DNA of 63,183 nucleotides, taken from positions 1 through 63,183 of the forward strand of contig NZ_AODE01000026.1 in NCBI RefSeq assembly GCF_000525855.1, read 5' to 3'. This DNA is from Listeria cornellensis FSL F6-0969. GTDB taxonomy: Bacteria > Bacillota > Bacilli > Lactobacillales > Listeriaceae. The position numbers and the translations under genes are program-made. Below the pieces are notes generated by a model. It saw only the letters and a list, made by a program, of their open reading frames with translations, made no database searches and was not told where the DNA came from. Shown here one piece after another: positions 20,477-29,316 of the stretch. Positions within the stretch are counted from its first letter, which is position 1; the number at the start of each line of letters is the position of its first letter.

Positions 20477-20931
20477 CCCCTCCTAATTTTCTATATTTAC
20501 TACCTAAAAACCCTAAAACTATTGTACAGATAAAAGTATAAACTATAACAACCATTTCCACTATAAATGAACCCACGAGTGGTATTTTTAAATCTTTCAA
20601 GATAAAGTTATCTGCCACAAAAATCAAACTGTGGCTTTCCATATCCAAAATAAGTTGACTAGCGACACCACAATAAAGCACTATCATTACAGCTAAAACT
20701 CCAGCTACGCCTAAAACATAAAAGAATATAAATGTTCCCATACTCCATCCCGAGAGCCCTGACTCCCAGGTTATTCTTGTAATTGAAATGTAATCAATAA
20801 TAAATGGTACCACAAATAATGCATTCGAAAGAAACATTAAATAATAGTTATGTGTTGAATCAATTGTCGACAAGCTGACAAACCCTATAATAAGCCAAAA
20901 AAAACTTGGCAATTAAACTCCCGCTAAACAA
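20454..20931 (-). CDS. Prophage cargo multi-pass membrane protein (frameshifted near its start)
   Basis: ~158 aa with about four membrane segments (MFLSNALFVVPFIIDYISI; FIFFYVLGVAGVLAVMIVLY; VEMVVIVYTFICTIVLGFLG). The likely start is TTG 20931, 7 bp after GAGGTGA. It joins the main frame only if the run at 20897-20904 is seven bases; the printed frame starts at TTG 20912 without an RBS. No family is recognised. The position between attL and the toxin module is typical for lysogenic-conversion or superinfection genes. Confidence 0.55.
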
Positions 20932-21285
20932 CTAAGTCTCACCTCATTTTGTTATTCTTTTATCTATCTGTATAAATTTACATACCACAAGTATAATGTA
21001 ACATGTTCCGAAAAAATTGTAAATATGCTCCAATTCGCGTGCAAAGGCACTTTTTTTCTGTTTATTTTGCATATAGGCGTTCTAGACTCATTTAAATACT
21101 CAATTGAGTATATTGCCACCTCTCTGCTCTCTTAGTGATACACAAATAGTGTACTTTTAGCCTGCTAGTTTTTTTCTAAAAACAGAAAAAATATAATTTA
21201 ATATTTTTTTATTGATTTTATAATACCCTTTTACCGATAAATTTATTTATATTATTATAATAAAATTTAAAAAATCCTCAAAAAT
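20932..21285. other. AT-rich intergenic region with two palindromes
   Basis: No credible gene. Holds TACTCAATTGAGTA (21097-21110, perfect 14-bp palindrome) and TACAC-AAATA-GTGTA (21139-21153). Either may be a regulator site for the membrane-protein pair to the left. Confidence 0.45.
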
Positions 21286-21312
21286 AAAAAAGCCCTGAAA
21301 ATTAATTCAGGA
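21286..21312 (-). terminator. Terminator of the toxin-immunity operon
   Basis: On the minus strand CCTGAATTAATTTTCAGG is followed by GGCTTTTTTATTTTTG, 36 bp after the immunity stop codon. Confidence 0.85.
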
Positions 21313-21347
21313 CCAATATTCATATCACTATTTGTTAGTGTTAACAA

Positions 21348-21665
21348 CTACATACTATACTGTTTCAAAATCCCCCAAATATTATCTCGAACTGTATCGA
21401 GAGGCTCATTTAATTGCTTTCTTGTTTGAAAATCATTATCCCAAATGAAGAATTCTGATAATCCACCTCTTGGGGGATAAAGTTCTCTATGACCCGAAAC
21501 CACATATTCCATTTTGGAAGTATCGCTAAACTCATTATCTCTCAAACAGCTTAAGATACTCTCTATAGTTCTAATCTGCGGGGTGTATTCGCTACCTCCA
21601 CTCTTTTTCACGATGCTAAGAAGCTCTGAAAATAATTGCTCTAACGTATTCAATTCCTCATTCAC
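21348..21665 (-). CDS. Putative immunity protein of the LXG toxin
   Basis: 105 aa, acidic and soluble, starting 13 bp after the toxin stop codon. I do not recognise a named family. The identification rests on position (last gene, directly 3' of a polymorphic toxin), small size and composition (LEQLFSELLSIVKKSGG; GLSEFFIWDNDFQTRKQLNE). It would bind and neutralise the C-terminal toxin domain in the cytoplasm. Confidence 0.6.
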   Translation of the reverse strand: MNEELNTLEQLFSELLSIVKKSGGSEYTPQIRTIESILSCLRDNEFSDTSKMEYVVSGHRELYPPRGGLSEFFIWDNDFQTRKQLNEPLDTVRDNIWGILKQYSM

Positions 21666-21677
21666 TGAAAATGCCTC

Positions 21678-23072
21678 CTACTTCAATGTGCTCTCACTTA
21701 TAACTTGTACGTTGTTCAGTTCCCACGGTCTAGTGATGTAAATTTGAAAATTATCAAGCCCGCCTAAGTAATGTCCGCCTTGATAACCAACAGGGCCTTC
21801 ATATATCGTCGTACCCTTAGGTATCCTTACTTCATAAACAGCATCAATTATAGATGTTCCTGTCAATTTTCCAGTTTGCGGTTTAATCCAATGGTACTTA
21901 ACAGCACTATCAATTCTTACCTTTGCCACAGAATCAGGCGGAGCCGTCGTAAACCATTCTCCAAGTCCATTTTTTTCTTGCCCCGGTACAGTCAATCCAC
22001 CCTGTTTCCCACCACGATAAAGAACGGTATCTTCTTTTAACACCTTCACGTTATACCTACCACCATAAAAATTGGTATTAGGTTTATTATCAAGCATCGC
22101 TAAAGGCCCTGGGTTCATGCCATTAAACTCGTAACTAGCAATGTCATCATATTTAGAGATAATTCGGGGAGATCCGGCTACATCTTTCACTCGACCAAAT
22201 TCAATAAGGCCTTTTGTGATACCAAATGTACTAGCAAAAAATATGGTGCTACTTGCCAAACCATATGCGTCACCTTTATTATAAGGCTCCAAATAACTTG
22301 CAACAACACCATCCCACAACATACCTGCCGTTCCGGATGGGTCAGTCCGCAGATTTTTCATCAACATAGCAATGCTTTCCAAATGCTTTTCTGGATGTTT
22401 CAAACTATCCATAGCACCCAGTCCAAACCCAATCACAGTGTCTATTGCCGAAGCGCCGATTTCACGAACTTTATTGCGATCGTAATGCCTATAATCCGCT
22501 TCAATGATTGACGCATGATGTTGATCCATCTCTAAAAGCTTTCGCATATCCTGGCTAATTCGTTGCATCGCTTCGCCTTCATTTTGTTGTAGCTGCGTCA
22601 ATTTTCGTCTTAAATAGTCATCTAATTCTTCCATTAATCCTTGATTATGGCGCATCACCCAAAGTTCATCTGGATCATCTGGTATGCTCTCAATGCTTGG
22701 CTGCGGTACGCGAAACACTTCGCTTTTTGCATCATCTAAGGCATAGCCCTGCATTTCAGCCGCCTTTTGAAGCCCTCGCGCGTCAATTAACATGTCCTGA
22801 TTACGATATGTTGGACTATCAATATCTTTAAAGTCGTTCACATAGTTCTCCAAATACGTAAAAAGTTTTGTCACCGTTCCTTGTTGCCGAGAAATATCAT
22901 CTCGATGTGCGCCGAATTCCATTGCCAATGCTTCGGCAAGTTTCCCTTTTTGTTGGGCTGCGACATCTTGTACATTCAATAGCACACCATCTAACGTCTC
23001 CAAACTGGCTTTCATCTTGTGTAGCGATGTTAATGTTTCCTCTAGCTCTCCCATATTAATTTTAAAATCCAT
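21678..23072 (-). CDS. Type VII secretion LXG/WXG-like polymorphic toxin with C-terminal ART/TNT-like domain
   Basis: 464 aa. Residues 1-220 are an alpha-helical LXG/WXG100-like targeting region (GELEETLTSLHKMKASLETL ... FTYLENYVNDFKDID). Residues ~220-320 are a Gly/Ala-rich pretoxin segment (AIDTVIGFGLGAMDSLKHPE). Residues ~335-464 form the toxin domain: YGGRYNVKVLKEDTVLYRGG, GEWFTTAPPDSVAKVRIDSA, YEVRIPKGTTIYEGPVGYQG, GHYLGGLDNFQIYI. The YRGG, late Gly-Gly-x-x-Leu-Gly-Gly and Q/E pattern resembles ADP-ribosyltransferase/TNT-type NAD-using toxins, but I cannot assign the active site. The two small upstream genes are of the kind found with T7SS LXG effectors. Confidence 0.75.
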   Translation of the reverse strand: MDFKINMGELEETLTSLHKMKASLETLDGVLLNVQDVAAQQKGKLAEALAMEFGAHRDDISRQQGTVTKLFTYLENYVNDFKDIDSPTYRNQDMLIDARGLQKAAEMQGYALDDAKSEVFRVPQPSIESIPDDPDELWVMRHNQGLMEELDDYLRRKLTQLQQNEGEAMQRISQDMRKLLEMDQHHASIIEADYRHYDRNKVREIGASAIDTVIGFGLGAMDSLKHPEKHLESIAMLMKNLRTDPSGTAGMLWDGVVASYLEPYNKGDAYGLASSTIFFASTFGITKGLIEFGRVKDVAGSPRIISKYDDIASYEFNGMNPGPLAMLDNKPNTNFYGGRYNVKVLKEDTVLYRGGKQGGLTVPGQEKNGLGEWFTTAPPDSVAKVRIDSAVKYHWIKPQTGKLTGTSIIDAVYEVRIPKGTTIYEGPVGYQGGHYLGGLDNFQIYITRPWELNNVQVISESTLK

Positions 23073-23362
23073 TAGCGCTCGCCCCCCAAATTCGCATCTG
23101 TTTCAATCAAAGCACGCACTGCCGTTTGACTATCGATAAGCGCCTGATTTAGTTTTGTGAACTGATCCGCTTTAATCTCTTTTGTTAATCCTTCTTTTAC
23201 CTCCAAATAGCGCACTGTGAAATTGGGGGAAACTTGCCTATCCACGCTTCTTAATATACGTTGAATCCTTATTGCTTCCTTTTCAAAATCAGATGCTGCC
23301 TGTTCCCCGATTTTTAATTGCTTCAAAATACGGGCTGTATCTATATCAATCAATGTAGACAT
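23072..23362 (-). CDS. LXG toxin-associated small helical protein (DUF5344/YwqI-like)
   Basis: 96 aa, all-helical (TARILKQLKIGEQAASDFEK; LNQALIDSQTAVRALIETDA), with a stop overlapping the toxin start by one base. Small helical partners like this precede LXG toxins and are needed to deliver the effector to the type VII machinery. The family assignment is by length, helical pattern and position, not by an exact motif. Confidence 0.65.
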   Translation of the reverse strand: MSTLIDIDTARILKQLKIGEQAASDFEKEAIRIQRILRSVDRQVSPNFTVRYLEVKEGLTKEIKADQFTKLNQALIDSQTAVRALIETDANLGGER

Positions 23363-23364
23363 CT

Positions 23365-23583
23365 TTATACCTCCCTCCGTAAAGCATTCTCTATATTTTC
23401 GCAGTAAGAAATCATGTCCTGTGTTGTCTCTTCCATTTGACGAAGCCTATGTATCATTTTTTCCTCTGCTTCGTGATTTTCATCTTGCACCTTATTTTTT
23501 CTGTTTGTAATTCCTTCTATTATATTTCCCAAGCTGTGTTTTCTAGCAGATATTGCATGCCTAACTTGTTCATAATGTGACAT
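23365..23583 (-). CDS. LXG toxin-associated coiled-coil protein (DUF5082/YwqH-like)
   Basis: 72 aa, a single coiled coil (NRKNKVQDENHEAEEKMIHR), first gene of the toxin operon with AAGGAAGGG upstream. It matches the DUF5082-type partner seen first in YwqH-YwqI-YwqJ-type operons. It lies 2 bp before the next gene. Confidence 0.65.
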   Translation of the reverse strand: MSHYEQVRHAISARKHSLGNIIEGITNRKNKVQDENHEAEEKMIHRLRQMEETTQDMISYCENIENALRREV

Positions 23584-23621
23584 AGAGCCCTTCCTTTCGT
23601 GTTAGTATCTTCCAATAATTC

Positions 23622-23630
23622 ATTATAACA
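23622..23630 (-). promoter_or_regulatory. Extended -10 promoter of the toxin operon
   Basis: TGTTATAAT on the minus strand (TATAAT at 23622-23627, TG one base upstream), 38 bp before the first start codon. No clear -35. It lies downstream of the late-operon terminator, so the toxin genes have their own transcription start. Confidence 0.65.
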
Positions 23631-23643
23631 AATATAGACAAAT

Positions 23644-23681
23644 AAAAAAAGCTCCCGATAAACTTAAATCGAGAGCTTTAT
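23644..23681 (-). terminator. Terminator of the phage late operon
   Basis: On the minus strand AAAGCTCTCGAT / ATCGGGAGCTTT with a short loop, followed by TTTTATT, directly after the endolysin stop codon. It separates phage late genes from the toxin cargo. Confidence 0.85.
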
Positions 23682-23687
23682 TCATTA

Positions 23688-24545
23688 CTACCTATTTTTT
23701 AGTTCTACATGTTTATCGGCTGCTGTGATGTAGAATGTTGCACCCTTCGAATTTTGTACCTTATATTGATCGCTACCATTCACTTTAACTTTACCCAGCA
23801 CCACAGGGAAGCCCAATCCCTTGTTTACGGTCCCTACAAGTTCCTTATCCGCCCACGAAGGTTTAGCGTAGAAACGCAAGTTATTTGTTTTAGAAACAAG
23901 CTTCTTCCCAGCGTATAAATTAGCTGGCGGTTTAGGTGCTACTGGTTTTGGTTTATCAGATACTGCTGGCTTTTCTGGTTTGGTTTTATAATCAATGCCC
24001 AGCGTTGTTAAAATACCATGTGCAATTGCGCGACCCATTTCTTGTTGTTCAGCCACTGTATCGACAATAAAACGATCATCTGAGTCAATGAAAGCCGGTT
24101 CCACAATAACGGCCGGCATTTTTGTCTCACGAATAACAGCAAAATAATCCTTTCCATCGCTTCCTTTCTTGGAATAGATAGCAGGATTACCGATATTTTG
24201 CCCAATTTCAGTTTTAATGGCATTGATAATATTTTGCGCAAGTTCCTTACTAATACCATTTGCAACACTATGAATCACTTCGGCCCGATCTCCACCACCT
24301 GCATTGTAATGCTCCGATACAAATAAGTTGGCCCCCCAATCGTTTGCTGCTTTGGCGCGTGCACTAAGTGATGGATACGTATCACCAGTTCGAGACAATA
24401 GAGTTTCCACACCATACTTTTCAAGTTCATATTTCGTTGCGTATGCTGTCGCACGTGTCATATCTTTTTCGATGAGCCCGTTTGCTACTGCGCCTGGATC
24501 AGTTCCTCCGTGTCCTAAATCTAAAAATACTTTTTTCTTTGTCAT
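23688..24545 (-). CDS. Endolysin: N-acetylmuramoyl-L-alanine amidase (Amidase_3) with cell-wall binding domain
   Basis: 285 aa. Residues 4-175 form the zinc amidase_3 domain: FLDLGHGGTDPGAVANG (zinc His), SLSARAKAANDWGANLFVSE followed by H (zinc), MPAVIVEPAFIDSDDRF (catalytic Glu). A Pro/Lys linker (KPEKPAVSDKPKPVAPKPPA) leads to a C-terminal SH3-like wall-binding region (LRFYAKPSWADKELVGTVNK). Same architecture as the PSA-type Listeria endolysins. Released through the holin; it cleaves peptidoglycan at lysis. Confidence 0.92.
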   Translation of the reverse strand: MTKKKVFLDLGHGGTDPGAVANGLIEKDMTRATAYATKYELEKYGVETLLSRTGDTYPSLSARAKAANDWGANLFVSEHYNAGGGDRAEVIHSVANGISKELAQNIINAIKTEIGQNIGNPAIYSKKGSDGKDYFAVIRETKMPAVIVEPAFIDSDDRFIVDTVAEQQEMGRAIAHGILTTLGIDYKTKPEKPAVSDKPKPVAPKPPANLYAGKKLVSKTNNLRFYAKPSWADKELVGTVNKGLGFPVVLGKVKVNGSDQYKVQNSKGATFYITAADKHVELKNR

Positions 24546-24982
24546 TTTCCTTCATCCTCTACAATTTTATTTTCTTGCTCATCATCAATTTGTTTGCTAA
24601 ATCGATGTAGTAGCTGTGTTAAGAAGGGTACCTTCAAGCCTATTTCCTCCAGATTTTCTACAATACTAAGTGATTCCATGATGATCATTGCGCAAGTAAA
24701 AATTAAAGCTATATGCAAATTTTGATGCGCTAAGTTAATACTTAAAACATCAATAATTGATGCAACCATTACCGCGATAAAAATTCCAAGTTTCTTCATT
24801 AAACCTTGATAATTTTTTGCGCTTTTAAAACTAATTTTTGATTTCTTACTGAATGCCTTCATATATCCAGTTATTAAGTCAAGTACGACAACAAGCACTA
24901 AAAAATGTATCATTGTCAAACCTTCGCCAAACATAAATGTTAAAGCCGGTTTCATTATGTCCATATTCTCAATCCTTTCCAT
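24542..24982 (-). CDS. Holin, phage_holin_4 type
   Basis: 146 aa from ATG 24982 (a start at MDIMKPALTF, 24961, preceded by AAAGGATTGAG, is also possible). Membrane segments MIHFLVLVVVLDLITGYMKA, LGIFIAVMVASIIDVLSI and ALIFTCAMIIMESLSIVENL are followed by a charged tail. The DLITGYMKAF and ESLSIVENLEEIGLKVP motifs are typical of the Cph1/phage_holin_4_1 family. It overlaps the endolysin by 4 nt. Confidence 0.9.
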   Translation of the reverse strand: MERIENMDIMKPALTFMFGEGLTMIHFLVLVVVLDLITGYMKAFSKKSKISFKSAKNYQGLMKKLGIFIAVMVASIIDVLSINLAHQNLHIALIFTCAMIIMESLSIVENLEEIGLKVPFLTQLLHRFSKQIDDEQENKIVEDEGK

Positions 24983-25028
24983 TATCAGAACCCCCATTCT
25001 TTGCATAAAAAATACACCTGTTAAGGTG

Positions 25029-26330
25029 CTAGTCGATAAAGTAACTTATTTCATTTAGCCAGATTGGACTCGCATATACTGCGGAAACTATTTCAAGATT
25101 TCCGTTTGAATGTGTGTAAATCTGTGCTTGTGCATCAGCTGCTGACGTTTGTTGTCCAACGAGATGCGATTGAGGATAAGTATCCTTTTGCCTAAATCCA
25201 TCTTCTGCCGTCGCGAACACTCCTGTCCCTCCGCTCGTCCGTACTACCACACCAGCATACGATACTTCATTCCCGATTTTTCGATACCGTGGAACCGAGT
25301 TTGCAAATGCTGTAAAACCAGTTTTTAACGTAAGCGGTATCCATCCAGTATCTGCAAACTTGGTATTTACATAAGCAATCGCGGCATTTTTTGCGGCATC
25401 TGCCTTAATTTGTGACCCTGCTGTCGTTTCACTTTCTTGCCAAGCTGTCCAAACGCCACCGCTCATAAGTGCCCTTGTATAGGATTTTCCAGTTTGTACA
25501 TCCGTTGCAATTTGTTTTCCTGTGTCACCACTTCGTTTGTGTATCTCTACATCTAAATAAGTTCCGGCCGGAGGTTTATTGGCTGTCATATTCGGCCCAT
25601 AGATTGAAAAATATCCCGACTCTAAGAAATTGTTCCAATCAGTTACACCAGTAGTCACACCTTTAGAAACGCCACTGTCAGTTGTTATTTTAACGCCTTT
25701 TTGCCAATTTGCTGTATCCGTTATTTTCACAACCTGATTTGCATTTATTAACGCAATTAATTGATTTGCGCTAGCGGTTGCTACATCTAATTTAGTCAAT
25801 GCAATATTCAACGCTGCCATGGATTCCGCAGTTTCTGCTTCAATAAATCTTGTTAGCTTATCAATATCACTAACAAAGTCCTCTACAACAATATTTCCTT
25901 GCGTCGCATCCTTTGCAACGCTGATTGTGAAGTTTTGCGTCGTAACTCTCTCATCTGCGGTTAAGTCAACGGCATCTAATATTTGAAAACCAGGGGTACC
26001 CCCTTTTTCTAATGCAAAGTAACAAAGATTTAGAATCCCATAGCTTGAAAAAACTTCTTTGGCGATTACATAAACAATTTTTCCATCTACGGTATCCATA
26101 TTTCCGTATGTTGATCCATCATCACGTACAAACTTCCCACCTGGTAGTGCGCATTCAAAAACAGGCGTATAGTCAGCGAAATCCTCAATAGTATCACCAT
26201 CCGCAAATACTTCTATTGTTAATGTAACCGACTCTTTCTCCGTAACCCTAGCAAGCACAAGCGGTGTAATGCTATCAGATATTAAATCAAGTGAGAAAGG
26301 ATAATTCTTTAATGTTGCCACATTATTCAC
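25029..26330 (-). CDS. Baseplate upper protein (BppU-like) with C-terminal pyocin-knob-like region; candidate receptor-binding protein
   Basis: 433 aa. Residues 1-150 resemble the BppU N-terminal domain (PFSLDLISDSITPLVLARVT ... FYALEKGGTPGF-like strand pattern). A helical linker follows, then a pyocin-knob-like segment (DWNNFLESGYFSIYGPNMTA ... AGTYLDVEIHKRSGDTGKQI) and a beta C-terminus. It lies directly 3' of the tail endopeptidase, where Listeria phages encode receptor-binding proteins. It likely sets host range. Confidence 0.75.
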   Translation of the reverse strand: MNNVATLKNYPFSLDLISDSITPLVLARVTEKESVTLTIEVFADGDTIEDFADYTPVFECALPGGKFVRDDGSTYGNMDTVDGKIVYVIAKEVFSSYGILNLCYFALEKGGTPGFQILDAVDLTADERVTTQNFTISVAKDATQGNIVVEDFVSDIDKLTRFIEAETAESMAALNIALTKLDVATASANQLIALINANQVVKITDTANWQKGVKITTDSGVSKGVTTGVTDWNNFLESGYFSIYGPNMTANKPPAGTYLDVEIHKRSGDTGKQIATDVQTGKSYTRALMSGGVWTAWQESETTAGSQIKADAAKNAAIAYVNTKFADTGWIPLTLKTGFTAFANSVPRYRKIGNEVSYAGVVVRTSGGTGVFATAEDGFRQKDTYPQSHLVGQQTSAADAQAQIYTHSNGNLEIVSAVYASPIWLNEISYFID

Positions 26331-28581
26331 CTGCCTTGTTCATTAATAATTGCATTTGTTGTTTTAATTCGTTTATTTCTTGTTGTTGATCCGATAGTAT
26401 TTTTACTGTAGCGTCAAGAATTTCCTTCGTGTCGTCTAACTCTTTTCTCAATTGTTCTACTTCTTGTATATTCTCGCGGGCACCCTGCCAAAGCCACATA
26501 ATAGCTTTTTGATGATCCATTCCCATCAAATCATCGGCGCGCAATTCTGGCGGTAACAACTCGGCAATAAATCCTAATCGTTTATCAAAACTTACGTAAG
26601 CTCCGTCATTTTCGTCACTAAAGGCGGATTCAACATCTTGCTTTAAGCGATAGCTGAATACTTCAACTGTTTTAATCATATCTTTAGCGCTGTATTTTTC
26701 AGCGATTTTTGACTCTATGAATTTTTCAACATCCTGCTTGATCCCGATGCTAGACATTTGAATTACAGCCTTACAAACATGATCCGCATAAATTAATTGA
26801 GCCGTATCCCACGATGTATATAAAATACTCGCTGTTTTCCCTCCTGGTCCAGCTCCGATAGAACACCAGTCAACCGAATATACTAATGGAAATTCGCCGC
26901 CTGCAAAAGGCGATAAACGTATTACCTTATCAGGGTCAATCGCTCCTGTGCTTTCGTTTATTTTTTCAATGGCTAATCCCATACTGCCAGTTGTATCTAG
27001 ACTTACACGCATTGCAGGATATGGGTATGCATCTCGTTTGGCTTCCAAAACAAAGCCGCTTCCCCCGCCCATTTTTAACACTTCTCTGTACTGCGGTAGC
27101 GGTAACGGTGGTAAAAAACTAGAATATAGCGTATCTAAATATGCAGCTGAACCAGTTATAGTAACACCTTGAATATCGATTGCCTTTAGGGTTCCTGTCG
27201 ACATCATATTAGCAACCATTTTCCCGTCAAAAGTCATGCCGATTTCATACGGCCCCGCATATCCATTTTTCGAGTGCCCCAAGCCACCGGCGTTCCACCT
27301 CCACACGTTACGTGCGGTATTGATGTCTTTTGTATCCATAATCAAAATTTCCTGCGGGTCTGCCATAGATGGGTAAATTACAACATTCCCAGCCGGAGGA
27401 TTAGTAATAGTATTTGTAAGCTCATCAATACTTGCTTGTAAAAATGAACGATCGGAACTAATCGAATCTACTTCTTGCTGAATATCATTAAACTGACGCG
27501 ATATATTCGATTTGAAATCTCCTAGTTCAACGGAAAGGTATTTATCGAGAAGCGGATCGAACACTGTTGCAATAACGCGTGCTTTCACATCAATGTCTAA
27601 CTGCAAAAATTTAGTTGTGACCGTATCCCACAAATTAACCATTTCTAACGCTAGTACTTGCGCAAGTTCTTCATCGTCTAGTTCCTTCGATTGATCAATG
27701 AAAGAAATATCAAGATTAATAGAAGGCTTCCCAACATCATTGTTTACAATGTAGGCATTTCCTGCCGTCCTTAAAGTCGCAACATCCTTAACACTATCCC
27801 CAGTTAAGTCAACCATCATAGCCCGCTTATGAGCAAAATTAGAGGCATATTGTGAGTCTAGTGTTATTTCTGGTAATCGTATTGTGACATCATTTCCGCT
27901 AGCATCTTGAACTTGCGCATAGGGATAGATGGATGTAAAAGTATCACCTATTTCTTCATCTTGTTTTGCGTCCGTCAAATTTTTCCCATACGCAATTAGC
28001 ACACCGTTATCGACCCCAGCGCCTCCACGCGGATAATGCCGGATATTAAAATTATCAAAAATAAACTCACCCTTAAATGTATCTAAGAGAGAGCCTTCTT
28101 TTCCTCCCAACGCTTCCCTGGACGAGCACAATTCTATTGTTGTATTTGCCTGTGTTGTTGAAGAACTTGTGCCCGTGAAGCTGTGCGGATAAACAGTATT
28201 GCTTAAAATTTGATTGAGCATGTAACCAGCTGTTCCATTTTGAACCGTCACCTTGCCTTTTAACGGATTGTAATGCAACCTATAGCTAATATGCTCTGCC
28301 TTTACGGTAACAATTCCATCGATAGGTTTCGATACAGCATAAATTGTAAATAGCTGTTCCGGATCCCGTAAATTTGCTTTTGCTTTGATAATATTTTGAT
28401 TCTTAATATCACTAAAATAGGTCCCGTCTTTTACATACTTAAATTCTAATTCATATGCGCCGTTCGCTTCCTGCCTAATTTTCCAGTCAAACGAGTCTGT
28501 TAAAACTCCGATACCGTTATTTTCAAAATCAGTTGTAGCAGCATCATACAAACGAGGTACTAAAACCCTTGAAGTAGCCAT
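26323..28581 (-). CDS. Tail endopeptidase / prophage tail fibre protein (tail-associated Tal-like)
   Basis: 752 aa, about normal for this family. Residues ~1-370 are the gp27/Tal-like baseplate hub domain (VLVPRLYDAATTDFENNGIG; FTIYAVSKPIDGIVTVKAEH). The middle is a beta-structured fibre region. The C-terminus AFSDENDGAYVSFDKRLGFI ... GMDHQKAIMWLWQGARENI is an endosialidase-chaperone-like intramolecular region ending in a coiled coil. Overlaps BppU by 8 nt. Confidence 0.85.
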   Translation of the reverse strand: MATSRVLVPRLYDAATTDFENNGIGVLTDSFDWKIRQEANGAYELEFKYVKDGTYFSDIKNQNIIKAKANLRDPEQLFTIYAVSKPIDGIVTVKAEHISYRLHYNPLKGKVTVQNGTAGYMLNQILSNTVYPHSFTGTSSSTTQANTTIELCSSREALGGKEGSLLDTFKGEFIFDNFNIRHYPRGGAGVDNGVLIAYGKNLTDAKQDEEIGDTFTSIYPYAQVQDASGNDVTIRLPEITLDSQYASNFAHKRAMMVDLTGDSVKDVATLRTAGNAYIVNNDVGKPSINLDISFIDQSKELDDEELAQVLALEMVNLWDTVTTKFLQLDIDVKARVIATVFDPLLDKYLSVELGDFKSNISRQFNDIQQEVDSISSDRSFLQASIDELTNTITNPPAGNVVIYPSMADPQEILIMDTKDINTARNVWRWNAGGLGHSKNGYAGPYEIGMTFDGKMVANMMSTGTLKAIDIQGVTITGSAAYLDTLYSSFLPPLPLPQYREVLKMGGGSGFVLEAKRDAYPYPAMRVSLDTTGSMGLAIEKINESTGAIDPDKVIRLSPFAGGEFPLVYSVDWCSIGAGPGGKTASILYTSWDTAQLIYADHVCKAVIQMSSIGIKQDVEKFIESKIAEKYSAKDMIKTVEVFSYRLKQDVESAFSDENDGAYVSFDKRLGFIAELLPPELRADDLMGMDHQKAIMWLWQGARENIQEVEQLRKELDDTKEILDATVKILSDQQQEINELKQQMQLLMNKAGE

Positions 28582-29316
28582 TTATATCGTCCTCCAATTT
28601 GGAGTAACTTCTACTTTTGTAACATTGCCAGTCCAGGTAAAACGATTTTCTCCCACATCTAATTGTGGAAACGGATAAGTGTTTACTTTATTATTGAGCA
28701 ATGTACCTGGTTTATAGGCAATCTGTCGTTCCGAGTCAATCGTGATTTGCCCCTGTATGCCTTTCAAAACAACCTTATAATTATTAACGAAGAAATTAAT
28801 ATCACCATTGCCGTATATTGTAATCACGGGAAGAGCGGGGAATATCTCAACATTTTGCAGGCGGCCGTTTTGCGAGACAACAAAGGTTTGTGATCCAGTA
28901 ATCGAATATTTGTAAGGCTTGCAATCAAAGCTTATTGAATTACTGCCAAATCTAGTATTTACATCTTTAACATCAGGCGTTGCAAAACATTGTGCATAGC
29001 GGTAATAGCGTTCATCGACTGTATCAAAAAGCTTGTTGTAGCCTTGTCGCCCTCTAAGCCATTTTGATAATTCACCGCATATTTGTGCAATAGTTAGATC
29101 ATTGTATGCATAGATATTAACTGGATAGTCCATTGTTATATTCTTAAAACGCCCCTGATCTACGAAATTATCCCCGCTTATTCCAGGTGCTTCAATACGC
29201 TGCACGTCGCGTTCAGGAATTGGAAAGCTACGATCTGCAAGGATTCGCATACCAAATTCCGTTGACTTTCTTCCGGCAAACTCGAAATAATTTGGAACCT
29301 TTAGCACCCTTTCCAT
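28582..29316 (-). CDS. Distal tail protein (Dit, sipho_tail family)
   Basis: 244 aa. FEFAGRKSTEFGMRILADRS at the N-terminus, INIYAYNDLTI-type core and SISFDCKPYKYSITG match Dit proteins that form the hexameric ring linking tube to baseplate. It lies between the tape measure and the tail endopeptidase, as usual. Confidence 0.88.
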   Translation of the reverse strand: MERVLKVPNYFEFAGRKSTEFGMRILADRSFPIPERDVQRIEAPGISGDNFVDQGRFKNITMDYPVNIYAYNDLTIAQICGELSKWLRGRQGYNKLFDTVDERYYRYAQCFATPDVKDVNTRFGSNSISFDCKPYKYSITGSQTFVVSQNGRLQNVEIFPALPVITIYGNGDINFFVNNYKVVLKGIQGQITIDSERQIAYKPGTLLNNKVNTYPFPQLDVGENRFTWTGNVTKVEVTPNWRTI

